Positions 33,547 through 41,935 of a DNA stretch of 64,000 nt are shown here, piece by piece. How positions within the stretch are numbered: the first letter of the stretch is position 1; each line of letters opens with the position of its first letter. The notes beneath the pieces were generated by a model. That model searched no databases. It saw only the letters and a program-made list of their open reading frames with translations, and was not told where the DNA came from. Origin of the DNA: Georgenia faecalis (GTDB lineage: Bacteria; Actinomycetota; Actinomycetes; Actinomycetales; Actinomycetaceae); contig NZ_CP033325.1 of the NCBI RefSeq assembly GCF_003710105.1, positions 558,001-622,000 of the forward strand, written 5' to 3'. Made by a program: the position numbers and the translations under genes.

Positions 33547-34311
33547 TCAGCCCCGCCGGACGGCCGCCCAGAGGGCGGCCCAGTCGGCGGCGTCGAGGTC
33601 CCGGGGCAGGGCGCGCGGGTCGATGCGTGCCCCGGCCAGGGCCGCCTCGGCCCGCCGCCCGTCGACCCGGGCCGCGCGCTGGACGATCCGGCCGAGACGA
33701 CCGCCCGCACCCGTGAAGACGGCGCGCACGAAGCGCTCGTAGGCCTCGCGCTCGGCGGCGGGCACCAGGGGCGAGCCGCGCCGGGTGATGCCGAGAAGGC
33801 CGCCGTCGACGCTCGGCACCGGGGTGAACCACCGGGCGGCGACCCGGCCCTCGAGCGTGAACTCGAACCAGGGCGCCGTCTGCGCCGTCATCATCGTCCG
33901 CCCGCCGACCCCGGCTCGCTTGCGGGCCACCTCCCACTGGGTGAGCAGGACCGCGCGGTGCCACTCCCCGTGCGTGAGGAGCCGGCGCAGGATCGGCGTG
34001 GTGAGGTGGAAGGGGACGTTCCCGGCGACGACCGAGGCGTCGAGGGGGTAGCGCAGGACGTCGGCGTGCTCGACCCGGACGTGCGGCAGGGCGCGCCGGA
34101 GGCGGTGGACGCAGTGCTCGTCGAGGTCGATCGCCGTCACCGGTCGGCCGAGGCCGGCCAGGGCGTGGGTGAGGGCGCCGTCGCCCGCCCCGATCTCGAG
34201 GATCGGGCCCGGGGTCCGGCCGACGAGGGCGGCGATCCGGTCGATGGTGGGGCGGTGGTGGAGAGAGTTCTGGCCGAGCTCGTGGCGGCCGCCGTGCACG
34301 GAACGAGGCAT
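33547..34311 (-). CDS. erm: 23S rRNA (adenine-N6)-methyltransferase, Erm family
   Basis: 254 residues. Start RHELGQNSLHHRPTIDRIAAL matches Erm proteins rather than RsmA (a true RsmA is at 44625). SAM-binding motif LEIGAGDGALTHAL (about 38-51), acidic IDLDEH, and catalytic motif NVPF at 98-101 (GNVPFHLTTPILRRLL). Members methylate A2058 of 23S rRNA and confer macrolide, lincosamide and streptogramin B resistance. ATG 34311 is preceded by GGAG, which is paired in a hairpin (34314-34339). A leader ORF and a promoter lie further upstream, suggesting inducible expression. It is not next to any antibiotic-biosynthesis gene, so intrinsic resistance is likeliest. Confidence 0.87.
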   Translation of the reverse strand: MPRSVHGGRHELGQNSLHHRPTIDRIAALVGRTPGPILEIGAGDGALTHALAGLGRPVTAIDLDEHCVHRLRRALPHVRVEHADVLRYPLDASVVAGNVPFHLTTPILRRLLTHGEWHRAVLLTQWEVARKRAGVGGRTMMTAQTAPWFEFTLEGRVAARWFTPVPSVDGGLLGITRRGSPLVPAAEREAYERFVRAVFTGAGGRLGRIVQRAARVDGRRAEAALAGARIDPRALPRDLDAADWAALWAAVRRG

Positions 34312-34313
34312 GA

Positions 34314-34339
34314 GTGCTCCAAGGAGGACAGGGGAGCAC
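34314..34339 (-). promoter_or_regulatory. RBS-sequestering hairpin in the erm leader
   Basis: On the mRNA, GUGCUCC and GGAGCAC form a perfect 7-bp stem with a 12-base loop, two bases before the AUG of erm. The GGAG of the ribosome-binding site lies in the 3' arm, so the site is hidden when the hairpin forms. This is the arrangement of erm translational attenuators. Confidence 0.65.
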
Positions 34340-34437
34340 CCCGGGTCAGGCGTGGAGCGGGCGCGCACCAGGGCGCGACGGTGGCCCGTCCGAGGTGCCG
34401 GGGCATCTCGTGGACGGCGCGTTCGGGGAGCGCGCCG

Positions 34438-34497
34438 TCAGGCGCAGCGGTCGCGGTACACGCCCGCCAGGGCAGGCGCTGCCAGCACATGGTGCAT
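34438..34497 (-). CDS. 19-residue leader peptide upstream of erm
   Basis: ATG 34497 to TGA 34438 encodes MHHVLAAPALAGVYRDRCA. Its ATG lies six bases downstream of the -10 TACCGT, so it would be the first codon of a leaderless mRNA, the same geometry as many genes in this window. It ends 126 bases before erm. A GGCGCG/CGCGCC hairpin overlaps the end of the ORF. Drug-bound ribosomes stalling here could refold the downstream RNA. No direct coding evidence exists for such a short ORF. Confidence 0.5.
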   Translation of the reverse strand: MHHVLAAPALAGVYRDRCA

Positions 34498-34503
34498 GCG
34501 GGC

Positions 34504-34541
34504 ACGGTAGGACGGCGGGGGGTCGCGTGCCCAGGGATTTT
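34504..34541 (-). promoter_or_regulatory. erm promoter with AT-rich element upstream of -35 (WhiB7-like)
   Basis: On the minus strand: AAAAT (34541-34537), four bases, -35 GGGCAC (34532-34527), exactly 17 bases, -10 TACCGT (34509-34504), six bases, ATG. A short AT-rich element just upstream of the -35 is the published hallmark of WhiB7-dependent promoters, which control erm genes in mycobacteria. The AT run is conspicuous in this GC-rich spacer. Confidence 0.5.
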
Positions 34542-34639
34542 CCGGGCGGGCGCGGGGCGCGGGGCTGGTGGGGTGTTGGGTGCGGCGTTGGGCAGGGGGC
34601 GGGCAGGCGGCGCCGCACGACCTGGGCAGGGCGGCCGCC

Positions 34640-34885
34640 GAGTTCGCTACTTCCCGCCGAGTTCGCCATCTTGTGCCGAGTTCGCTAGGCAGAACTATCG
34701 AACTCGGCACGGATTGGCGAACTCGGCGTGGGTCGGAACGCTGAGTTCGCCATCTTGAGCCGAGTTCGCTACTTCCCGCCGAGTTCGCCATGTTGTGCCG
34801 AGTTCGCTAGTGGCAACTGTCGGGCACGGATTGGCGAACTCGACGTGGGTCGGAAGGCTGAGTTCGCCATGTTGTGCCGAGTCGC
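34640..34885. repeat. 19-bp-phased GAGTTCGC repeat array with inverted copies
   Basis: Eight perfect GAGTTCGC at 34640, 34659, 34678, 34743, 34762, 34781, 34800 and 34860, plus GAGTCGC at 34879. Within each cluster the spacing is 19 bases. Inverted copies: CGAACTC at 34699, GCGAACTC at 34717 and 34834. Unit types are GAGTTCGCTACTTCCCGCC, GAGTTCGCCATSTTGWGCC and GAGTTCGCTAG. A larger 122-bp block is duplicated (from 34637 and 34759). GTGCCGAGTTCG (34673-34684) and CGAACTCGGCAC (34699-34710) form a perfect 12-bp stem. No protein gene, IS or CRISPR features. Confidence 0.9.
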
Positions 34886-34983
34886 TAGTCCGACGCGGGC
34901 GGGCATGGCGTGTGGGTGCTCGCGGGGGAAGAGCGCACGCCGTGGGGAGCCGCGCGGGGGAGGCTCCGGCCGCCGGGAGCCGG

Positions 34984-37173
34984 CTAGATCCAGCTGGGCA
35001 GCCACATGTGCAGGCGCCAGAAGTCCTTCGAGATGGTCTGCCCCGTCCACACCGGCCAGAAGAAGACCGCGACGGCGACCGCCGCCACCAGCACGCACCC
35101 CAGGACGAGGAGCCCCGTACGGGTGAGGCGCGCCCGGCCGTCGTCGTGGGGACGCTCGTTCACCGGCGCGGCGTGGGCGCCGCCAGCCTCCGCGGCTTGC
35201 CCCGCAGGGACGGCGGCGGCGCCGCTGCGCACGGGCATGGACCCGTCGGCCGGGATGGAGCGGCCGGCGTCCGAGGGCTGACCCACCACGTCACCGGGCT
35301 GACCCACCACGTCACCGGGCTGACTCGCCCCGTCTTCGGAGTGCCCCACGGCGCCGTCGCTCACCACGCCGTCGCCGACCACGCCGTCGTTCACCACGTC
35401 GTCGCCCGCGCTCGCCCCCTGAACAGCGCTCGACCTTCCGGAGGTGCCGTCGGGCCCGTCCGTCGCGGCCGCGCGGGTGCCGTCGCCCCGTCCGCCGGGG
35501 AGGAACCGGCGCAGGCCGGCCGGCCCGCCTGCGGTGCCACCAGCCCGCGCGCCACCGGCGGCCGCCGCCCGCCCGGCGGGCAACGGCGGCAGCATGCCGG
35601 TGAGCCAGGCGATGGCGAAGACCAGGGCGAGCACCACGAACGGCACGAGGACGACGGCGTAGAACGTGAAGATCGTCCGGTGGCTGTAGGCGAACCACGG
35701 CAGGTAGGTCGCGCCGTAACCCGCGAGGATCGCCCACGCGCGCCAGTCGCGGTGACGCAGCGCCGCCCAGAGGACGACGAGGAGGGCCAGCGCCCCCAGC
35801 CACCACACGATGGGGTTGCCGACGGAGGTGATCGCCTGGATGCACTCGTCGGCGCCGCAGTCCGCGCCGGGGGCCGGGCTCTCCCAGTAGAACGACGTCG
35901 GCCGCAGCTGGAGGATCCAGCCGGCCGGGTGCGCCTCGTAGGTGTGCTCGCTCGTGAGGCCGTTGTGGAAGTCCCACATGCGCAGGTGGTACTCCCACCA
36001 CGAGTTGAGGGCGTTGGGCAGGTAGGAGCGGACGACGTCGCCGTTGGCTGCGATCTGGTCGGCCGCCCACTGGCGCAGGTAGGACCCGGGGGTGATGAAC
36101 CACGACCACCAGCTGGCGACGTATGTGAGGGCGGCGACGGGCACGAGGGCGAAGAACGCGGGGAACCCGCCCCGGAAGACGCCGGCGCCGAACCACAGCC
36201 GGGCACCGACGGCCCGCCGCGCGCAGATGTCCCACACGAGCACGGTGATCCCGAAGACCGCCAGGGCGTAGACCCCCGACCACTTGACGCCCGTCGCGAG
36301 GCCCAGCAGGACGCCTGCGAGGACGAGCCACCAGCGGATGCCGGTGGACGGCCCCCACGGGTCGGAGAGCTTGCCGTCGCCGCGGGCGGCGAGGTCGTCC
36401 GCAGCCCGGGCGGCGAGCGTCTCCCGGGTGCGTTGCCGGTCGACGAGGACGGCCGCGAAACCGGCGGTGATGAAGAACATGACGAAGATGTCGAGGAGCC
36501 CGATCCGGGACTCCGTGAGGTGGAGACCATCGACGGCGAGCAGGAGGCCCGCGGCCATGCCCAGCAGGGTCGAGCCGAACAGGCGCCGGCCGATCCGGGC
36601 GACGATGAGGACGCTCGCCGCGCCGAACAGCGCCGCCGCCAGGCGCCACCCCGTGCCGCTGTCCTCGCCGGCGAGCCGCATGCCCAGGGCGATGAGCCAC
36701 TTGCCGACCTGCGGGTGGACGACGTAGTCGGCGTCCGTGGTGAGGTCGGAGAAGTCGCCGTCCTTGAACCGGTCGTTGGCGTCGTCGCCCGTCCAGTCGC
36801 CTTCGTACCCCAGCGTGAGCAGGGAGTACGCCTGCTTGACGTAGTACGTCTCGTCGAACATGAGACGGGCGGGGTGGTTGAGGTTGACGAGCCGGAGCAC
36901 CGCGGCGATGGCGGTGACGATGAGGGGGCCGATCCAGCCCCACAGCCGGTCCGTCGGTCCCGGGCGCACGAGCCGGTCGCGCAGCTCCCGCTCGATCTCG
37001 TCCCGCGTCCGGGTCTCGACGTACGCGTCGGGCTCCGTGACGTCGGCAGCGTCGACGGCGTCGAGCCCGTCACCCGTCACCGTGGTCGGGGCGGCCCCCG
37101 CCTCGCCCACGGCCCCGGCGCCGTCGGCGGTGGGCTGCTCGGGGCGCTCGACGGCGTGGCGGGGCGAACTCAC
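34984..37173 (-). CDS. Dolichyl/polyprenyl-phosphate-mannose-protein mannosyltransferase (GT39, Pmt)
   Basis: 729 residues from GTG 37173. N-terminal about 70 residues are cytoplasmic and acidic; then [16 protein letters not shown] and the catalytic loop [15 protein letters not shown] with Asp-Glu (about 105-119), [17 protein letters not shown] and about 11 further membrane helices, as in mycobacterial Pmt (Rv1002c family). It transfers mannose from polyprenyl-P-mannose to Ser/Thr of secreted proteins. An insertion of about 130 residues before the last helix (FFWPVWTG) is low-complexity and contains coding repeats (35276-35400). TAGACT lies seven bases before the GTG. It is divergent from rsmI, a common actinobacterial arrangement. 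Confidence 0.92.
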   Translation of the reverse strand: MSSPRHAVERPEQPTADGAGAVGEAGAAPTTVTGDGLDAVDAADVTEPDAYVETRTRDEIERELRDRLVRPGPTDRLWGWIGPLIVTAIAAVLRLVNLNHPARLMFDETYYVKQAYSLLTLGYEGDWTGDDANDRFKDGDFSDLTTDADYVVHPQVGKWLIALGMRLAGEDSGTGWRLAAALFGAASVLIVARIGRRLFGSTLLGMAAGLLLAVDGLHLTESRIGLLDIFVMFFITAGFAAVLVDRQRTRETLAARAADDLAARGDGKLSDPWGPSTGIRWWLVLAGVLLGLATGVKWSGVYALAVFGITVLVWDICARRAVGARLWFGAGVFRGGFPAFFALVPVAALTYVASWWSWFITPGSYLRQWAADQIAANGDVVRSYLPNALNSWWEYHLRMWDFHNGLTSEHTYEAHPAGWILQLRPTSFYWESPAPGADCGADECIQAITSVGNPIVWWLGALALLVVLWAALRHRDWRAWAILAGYGATYLPWFAYSHRTIFTFYAVVLVPFVVLALVFAIAWLTGMLPPLPAGRAAAAGGARAGGTAGGPAGLRRFLPGGRGDGTRAAATDGPDGTSGRSSAVQGASAGDDVVNDGVVGDGVVSDGAVGHSEDGASQPGDVVGQPGDVVGQPSDAGRSIPADGSMPVRSGAAAVPAGQAAEAGGAHAAPVNERPHDDGRARLTRTGLLVLGCVLVAAVAVAVFFWPVWTGQTISKDFWRLHMWLPSWI
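35276..35400. repeat. 21-bp and 15-bp minisatellites inside the pmt gene
   Basis: Two perfect 21-bp copies at 35276-35296 and 35297-35317 (encoding repeated QPGDVVG), with the start of a third, and three 15-bp copies at 35356-35370, 35371-35385 and 35386-35400 (encoding DGVV-type units). All lengths are multiples of three, so copy-number change keeps the frame. Confidence 0.88.
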
Positions 37174-37230
37174 GACGGGAAGTCTAGGGCGCCCGTGGGC
37201 CCGCCGGGCGGCGTGGGCCACACTGGATGG

Positions 37231-38211
37231 GTGGACGACGAGGTGGGCCTGACGGCCGTGGACGAGGGCTGGGACGAGCTGGACGCGCCGGCAGAGGCGG
37301 CCGCCCCCGCGGACCCCGCCGACGCGGCCGACACGGCGGACACGGCGGACCTGGCGGTTCTGGACGTCCCGGCGGACCGGGTGGACGCCGGGCGCATCCT
37401 CCTGGCCGCCACCCCGATCGGCGACGTCGAGGACGCCCCGCCGCGGCTGCGCCGGCTGCTCGCCGAGGCGGACGTCGTCGCCGCTGAGGACACCCGGCGG
37501 CTGCTGGGACTGGCGAACCGGCTCGGCGTCCACGTGTCCGGGACGTTGGTGAGCTTCCACGAGCACAACGAGCGCGAGCGCGCGGGCCGGCTGGTGCGCG
37601 CCGCCGCCGACGGGGCGAGCGTGCTCGTCGTCTCCGACGCGGGGATGCCGGCGGTGTCCGACCCCGGCTACCGGCTGGTGCGCGCCGCCGTCGAGGCGGG
37701 CGTGCCCGTGAGCGTGCTGCCCGGGCCGAGCGCCGTCCTCACCGCGCTGGCGATCTCCGGCCTGGCGACGGACCGGTTCTGCTTCGAGGGGTTCCTCCCG
37801 CGGCGGCCGGGCGACCGGGACCGCACGCTGCGCGACCTGGCCGAGGAGCCGCGCACCATGGTGTTCTTCGAGTCCCCGCGCCGGCTGGCCGCGACCCTGG
37901 CGGCGATGGCCGAGGCGTTCGGCGCCGACCGGCCCGCCGCGGTGTGCCGCGAGCTGACCAAGACGTACGAGGAGGTGCGCCGGGCGCCGCTCGCGGAGCT
38001 CGCCGCCTGGGCCGAGGACGGCGTACGGGGGGAGATCACCGTCGTCGTCGCCGGGGCCCCGGTCCGCGCGGCCCGGCTGGAGGACCACGTGGCCGAGGTG
38101 CGTGCCCGGGCGGACGCGGGGGAGCGGCTCAAGGACGCCGCCGCGGCCGTCGCCGCCACCACCGGGCTGAGCAAGCGCGAGCTCTACCAGGCGGCCCTCG
38201 ACGCCCGCTGA
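37231..38211 (+). CDS. rsmI: 16S rRNA (cytidine-1402 2'-O)-methyltransferase
   Basis: 326 residues. After an acidic Ala/Asp-rich extension of about 50 residues, the tetrapyrrole-methylase fold begins [20 protein letters not shown], with [39 protein letters not shown] and [16 protein letters not shown], the standard RsmI motifs. TPIGN is TPIGD here. It methylates the ribose of C1402 in the 16S rRNA P-site. GTG 37231 is chosen because CACACT lies six bases before it; a later start near residue 45 would also keep the domain. Its 3' end is duplicated in a repeat array. Confidence 0.92.
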   Translation: MDDEVGLTAVDEGWDELDAPAEAAAPADPADAADTADTADLAVLDVPADRVDAGRILLAATPIGDVEDAPPRLRRLLAEADVVAAEDTRRLLGLANRLGVHVSGTLVSFHEHNERERAGRLVRAAADGASVLVVSDAGMPAVSDPGYRLVRAAVEAGVPVSVLPGPSAVLTALAISGLATDRFCFEGFLPRRPGDRDRTLRDLAEEPRTMVFFESPRRLAATLAAMAEAFGADRPAAVCRELTKTYEEVRRAPLAELAAWAEDGVRGEITVVVAGAPVRAARLEDHVAEVRARADAGERLKDAAAAVAATTGLSKRELYQAALDAR

Positions 38212-38302
38212 CGACGCGCGGGCCCACCGCGCCCGCTGACGACGCGCGGGCCCTCGACGCCCGCTGACGACGCGCGGGCCCACCGCGCCCCGCTGACGAC
38301 GG
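38195..38302 (+). repeat. 28-bp tandem repeats duplicating the rsmI 3' end
   Basis: Type A (CCCTCGACGCCCGCTGACGA, then CGCGCGGG) at 38195-38222 and 38251-38278; type B, beginning CCCACCGCGCCCGCTGACGA, at 38223-38250 and 38279-38302 (last copy has an extra C and is cut short). The order is A-B-A-B. The first A contains the last codons and stop of rsmI, so the array grew from the gene end. Each copy can form a GC-rich hairpin such as GCGGGC...GCCCGC and may act as a terminator. Confidence 0.88.
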
Positions 38303-38343
38303 CGCCCGCCGGCGGCCAGGCGGCCGAGCGGCCCGGGTGCCCG

Positions 38344-38934
38344 TCAGGCGGAGGGGAGCAGCTCCACGCCCGCCTCGGCCATCGCCGCCCGGGCCGCGGC
38401 ACCCTGCTCGGGCGTGACGGGCACGGTGAGGTCGGTGAACACCCGGGTGGCCAGCCCGAGCCGGCGGGCGTCCAGAGCGGTGTCCTTGACGCAGTGCGAC
38501 TCGGCGATGCCGACGACGTCGACGGCGGTGACGTCGGCCGCGGCGAGGATCGCCCCGAGCGGCCGACCGGCCTCGTCCGTGCCCTCGAACCCGGAGTAGG
38601 CGGCGGCGTACTGGCCCTTCTTCACGCTCGCGTCCGGCGCCAGGTCGGCGAGCGCGGGGTGCAGCTCCGCCTCGGCCGTGCCCGCGATGCCGTGCGGCGG
38701 CCAGGTGTCGACGTAGTCGGGGACCTCGGGCGCGATCGCAAAGTGTCGGCCCGGCTCGATGTGCCAGTCCTGGGTGGTGACGACGAGCGCGTAGTCCTCG
38801 CGGTGCCGGGCGGCGAAGGCGGCGACGGCGTCGGCGACGGCGTTCCCGCCGTCGACCCCGAGGGCGCCGCCCTCGCAGAAGGTGGGCTGGACGTCGACGA
38901 CGACGAGGGCGCGGGCGCCGGGCGCGGTGGTCAT
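38344..38934 (-). CDS. Nicotinamidase / isochorismatase-family amidohydrolase
   Basis: 196 residues, matching PncA. Catalytic triad: Asp in VVDVQPTFCEGGALGV (about residue 14), Lys in ASVKKGQYAAAYSGFEG, and Cys in GIAESHCVKDTALDARRLG (about 138). Metal ligands appear in TQDWHIEPGRHF (DxH...H). It converts nicotinamide to nicotinate for NAD salvage and, in relatives, activates pyrazinamide. ATG 38934 has GGGAG upstream; the frame extends much further as antisense to metG, which is not credible. Confidence 0.9.
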   Translation of the reverse strand: MTTAPGARALVVVDVQPTFCEGGALGVDGGNAVADAVAAFAARHREDYALVVTTQDWHIEPGRHFAIAPEVPDYVDTWPPHGIAGTAEAELHPALADLAPDASVKKGQYAAAYSGFEGTDEAGRPLGAILAAADVTAVDVVGIAESHCVKDTALDARRLGLATRVFTDLTVPVTPEQGAAARAAMAEAGVELLPSA

Positions 38935-39072
38935 GAGGTCTCCCTGGGGTGGTGCCGCGGGCGGGTCACCACGGGCCATGCTCGCAGACGCCCGGGCGCC
39001 CTCGCCCGCCGGACGCGGGACGCCGGGGCGCTGCCGTCGGGCCCGGCGGGCGGCCCTCACTAGGCTGGGCCC

Positions 39073-40872
39073 ATGACGCGCATCCTCTCGGCCGTGGCCT
39101 GGCCCTACGCCAACGGTCCCCGCCACATCGGACATGTCGCCGGCTTCGGCGTCCCCTCCGACGTCTTCAGCCGGTACATGCGCATGGCGGGCCACGACGT
39201 CCTCATGGTCTCGGGCACCGACGAGCACGGCACCCCGATCCTCGTGGCCGCCGACGCCGAGGGGGTGAGCGCCCGGGAGCTCGCCGACCGCAACAACCGC
39301 GTCATCGTCGAGGACCTCGTCGCGCTCGGCATGTCCTACGACCTGTTCACCCGCACGACGACGCGCAACCACTACGCCGTCGTGCAGGAGATGTTCACCG
39401 CCGTCCACGACAACGGCTACCTCGTCGAGCGGACGACGTTCGGTGCCATCTCCCCGTCCACCGGCCGCACGCTCCCGGACCGCTACATCGAGGGCACGTG
39501 CCCCATCTGCGGCTACACCGGCGCGCGGGGCGACCAGTGCGACAACTGCGGGAACCAGCTCGACGCCACCGACCTCATCGACCCGCGCTCGCGGATCAAC
39601 GGGGAGACCCCGGAGTTCGTCGAGACCCAGCACTTCTTCCTCGACCTGCCGGCGCTGGCGGAGGCGCTCGGCCACTGGCTGGACGAGCGGGAGGCCTCGG
39701 GCGCCTGGCGGCCCAACGTCATCCGGTTCAGCAAGAACATCCTCAAGGACATCCGGCCCCGCGCCATGACCCGGGACATCGACTGGGGCATCCCGGTGCC
39801 GCTGGAGGGTTGGCGGGACAACCCCACCAAGCGCCTGTACGTGTGGTTCGACGCCGTGATCGGCTACCTGTCGGCCTCGGTGGAGTGGGCCCGGCGCAGC
39901 GGCGACCCGGACGCCTGGCGCGCGTGGTGGAACGACCCGGAGGCGCTGTCGTACTACTTCATGGGCAAGGACAACATCGTCTTCCACTCCCAGATCTGGC
40001 CTGCCGAGCTGCTCGCGCAGAACGGCGAGGGGGAGCGGGGCGGCGAGCCGGGGACGTTCGGCCGGCTCAACCTGCCCACCGAGGTCGTGAGCTCGGAGTT
40101 CCTCACCATGGAGGGCAAGCAGTTCTCCTCCTCCCGCGGCGTGGTCATCTACGTGCGCGACGTCCTCGAGCGCTACCAGCCGGACGCCCTGCGCTACTTC
40201 ATCTGCGCCGCCGGGCCGGAGAACCAGGACAGCGACTTCACCTGGGCGGAGTTCGTCCGGCGCACCAACGGCGAGCTGGTCGCCGGCTGGGGCAACCTCG
40301 TCAACCGGACCGCGTCGATGATCGCCAAGAACTTCGGCGAGATCCCGCCGGCCGCCGAGCTCGCCGACGTCGACCGGGTGCTCCTCGACCACGTCCGTGA
40401 GGGCTTCACGGTCGTCGGCGAGCTCATCGAGCGGCACCGCCAGCGCGCGGCCATCGCCGAGGTCATGCGGCTCGTGGGGGAGGCGAACAAGTACATCACC
40501 GAGACGGAGCCGTACCGGCTCAAGGCGCCCGAGCAGCGCGAACGGCTGGGGACCGTCCTCCACGTCGTCGCCCAGGCGGTGAGCGACCTCAACCTCATGC
40601 TCAGCCCGTTCCTGCCGCACAGCGCCAACGCCGTCGACGCCGCCCTGGGCGGGGCCGGCGAGGTGGCACCGATGCCGCGGCTGGAGGAGGTCGAGGACCT
40701 CGACGGCGGACCGGGCTACCCGGTCATCACCGGCGACTACACCGCGGCGCCGGCGTGGGCGTCGCGCCCGGTCCGGGTGGGCGCCCCCGTCGCGAAGCCC
40801 ACCCCGATCTTCACCAAGCTCGATGACGACGTCGTCGACGCCGAGCTGGCGCGGCTCCGCGGGGACCAGTGA
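39073..40872 (+). CDS. metG: Methionine-tRNA ligase
   Basis: 599 residues. Signature PRHIGHVAG (about 16-24), the zinc knuckle [20 protein letters not shown] (about 144-163; four Cys), anticodon-binding domain from about 400, and the KMSKS-equivalent KQFSSSRG. No C-terminal EMAP-like tRNA-binding domain, as usual for actinobacterial MetRS of this length. TAGGCT (39061-39066) sits six bases before the ATG, suggesting a leaderless transcript. It overlaps tatD by a GTGA. Confidence 0.97.
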   Translation: MTRILSAVAWPYANGPRHIGHVAGFGVPSDVFSRYMRMAGHDVLMVSGTDEHGTPILVAADAEGVSARELADRNNRVIVEDLVALGMSYDLFTRTTTRNHYAVVQEMFTAVHDNGYLVERTTFGAISPSTGRTLPDRYIEGTCPICGYTGARGDQCDNCGNQLDATDLIDPRSRINGETPEFVETQHFFLDLPALAEALGHWLDEREASGAWRPNVIRFSKNILKDIRPRAMTRDIDWGIPVPLEGWRDNPTKRLYVWFDAVIGYLSASVEWARRSGDPDAWRAWWNDPEALSYYFMGKDNIVFHSQIWPAELLAQNGEGERGGEPGTFGRLNLPTEVVSSEFLTMEGKQFSSSRGVVIYVRDVLERYQPDALRYFICAAGPENQDSDFTWAEFVRRTNGELVAGWGNLVNRTASMIAKNFGEIPPAAELADVDRVLLDHVREGFTVVGELIERHRQRAAIAEVMRLVGEANKYITETEPYRLKAPEQRERLGTVLHVVAQAVSDLNLMLSPFLPHSANAVDAALGGAGEVAPMPRLEEVEDLDGGPGYPVITGDYTAAPAWASRPVRVGAPVAKPTPIFTKLDDDVVDAELARLRGDQ

Positions 40873-41786
40873 GCACGAGGTCCCGCCCGCGCGGCTGGCC
40901 GCCCATCCCGGAGGCGCTCCCGGCGCCCGTCGTCGACAACCACACCCACTTCCCGGTGGGCGCGGACGACGACCCCGGCGTGCGGGACGGGGAGGCACTC
41001 AACCTCGCCGAGCACCTGCGCCGGGCGGCCGCCGTGGGCGTGGACCGCATGGTCCAGGTGGGCTGCGACCTCGACACCGCGGCGCCCAGCGTGGCGCTCG
41101 CCCACGCGCACGACGCCGTCGTCGCGGCGGTGGCGATCCACCCCAACGAGGCGCCGCTGCACGCCGGGGTGCGGGAGGTGGCGCCGGACGGTCTCGAGCC
41201 CGACGTGCGACCGCGCCACGACGTCCCGCTCGAGGACGCGCTGGCCCGGATCGCCGACCTGGCCCGCGACCCGCGCGTGCGCGCCGTCGGCGAGACGGGG
41301 CTGGACCACTTCCGCTCGGGCGAGCGGGGCCGCGAGGTCCAGCGCGAGGCGTTCCGCGCCCACATCGCCCTGGCCAAGGAGCTCGGCCTGCCCCTGCAGA
41401 TCCACGACCGCGAGGCGCACGCCGACGTCGTCGACGTCCTGCTCGCCGACGGGGCGCCCGAGCGGACGGTGTTCCACTGCTTCTCCGGCGACGTCGCCCT
41501 CGCCGGGGTGTGCGCCGAGCACGGCTGGTACGCCTCGTTCGCCGGGCCGGTGACCTTCCGGGCGAACGACGCCCTGCGCGCGGCGCTGCGGGCCCTGCCC
41601 GCGGAGCTGCTCCTCGTCGAGACCGACGCCCCGTACCTCACCGCGCACCCGCACCGCGGCCGGCCCAACGCCCCGTACCTCCTGCCGCTCACCGTGCGCC
41701 GGATCGCCGAGGAACGGGGCGCCGACCTGGCCGCGCTCTGCCGGCAGCTCACGGCGACGACCGAGGCGGTCTACGGCACCTGGTAG
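40869..41786 (+). CDS. tatD: TatD-family metal-dependent DNase
   Basis: 305 residues. Metal-binding motifs: VDNHTHFP (HxH), [11 protein letters not shown] with the Glu ligand, [15 protein letters not shown] and LVETDAPYL (final Asp). TatD proteins are 3'-5' exonuclease/phosphoesterases with a role in DNA quality control. DNHTH replaces the common DSHAH/DTHCH, as is frequent in actinobacteria. Its GTG overlaps the metG stop by four bases, so the two are co-translated. The order metG-tatD-rpf-rsmA-ispE is conserved in this group. Confidence 0.95.
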   Translation: MSTRSRPRGWPPIPEALPAPVVDNHTHFPVGADDDPGVRDGEALNLAEHLRRAAAVGVDRMVQVGCDLDTAAPSVALAHAHDAVVAAVAIHPNEAPLHAGVREVAPDGLEPDVRPRHDVPLEDALARIADLARDPRVRAVGETGLDHFRSGERGREVQREAFRAHIALAKELGLPLQIHDREAHADVVDVLLADGAPERTVFHCFSGDVALAGVCAEHGWYASFAGPVTFRANDALRAALRALPAELLLVETDAPYLTAHPHRGRPNAPYLLPLTVRRIAEERGADLAALCRQLTATTEAVYGTW

Positions 41787-41838
41787 CGGCTTCGGGCCGT
41801 CGCGGCCCACGTGGGCACGATCTCGGCCTTGGGAAATT

Positions 41839-41857
41839 GTCACGGATCGGTTACGGT
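41839..41857 (+). promoter_or_regulatory. GTCACG-N5-GTTACG direct repeat (MtrA-like) overlapping -10
   Basis: GTCACGGATCGGTTACGGT: two GTYAC half-sites 11 bases apart, a period of one helical turn. TACGGT (41852-41857) is a good -10, giving a leader of about 70 bases before ATG 41936. The same element with the same -10 overlap precedes the second hydrolase gene (43079-43097). It resembles the GTYAC-type direct repeats described for the response regulator MtrA. Confidence 0.55.
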
Positions 41858-41935
41858 CGGGGGCACGGTCAGTCAAACGTCCACCGCTCCGGCCATGCCA
41901 GCCGGGTCTTTGAACGCCCTCCATCAGACAGGACC

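Noticed and set aside
34640-34885. CRISPR array
   Set aside because: Repeat core is only 8-11 bases, spacers are not unique but belong to a few recurring unit types, copies occur in both orientations, and no cas gene is present.
37174-38283. Extension of pmt through the rsmI region on the minus strand
   Set aside because: It would be antisense to rsmI, and GTG 37173 has a well-placed -10 box and gives a normal Pmt N-terminus.
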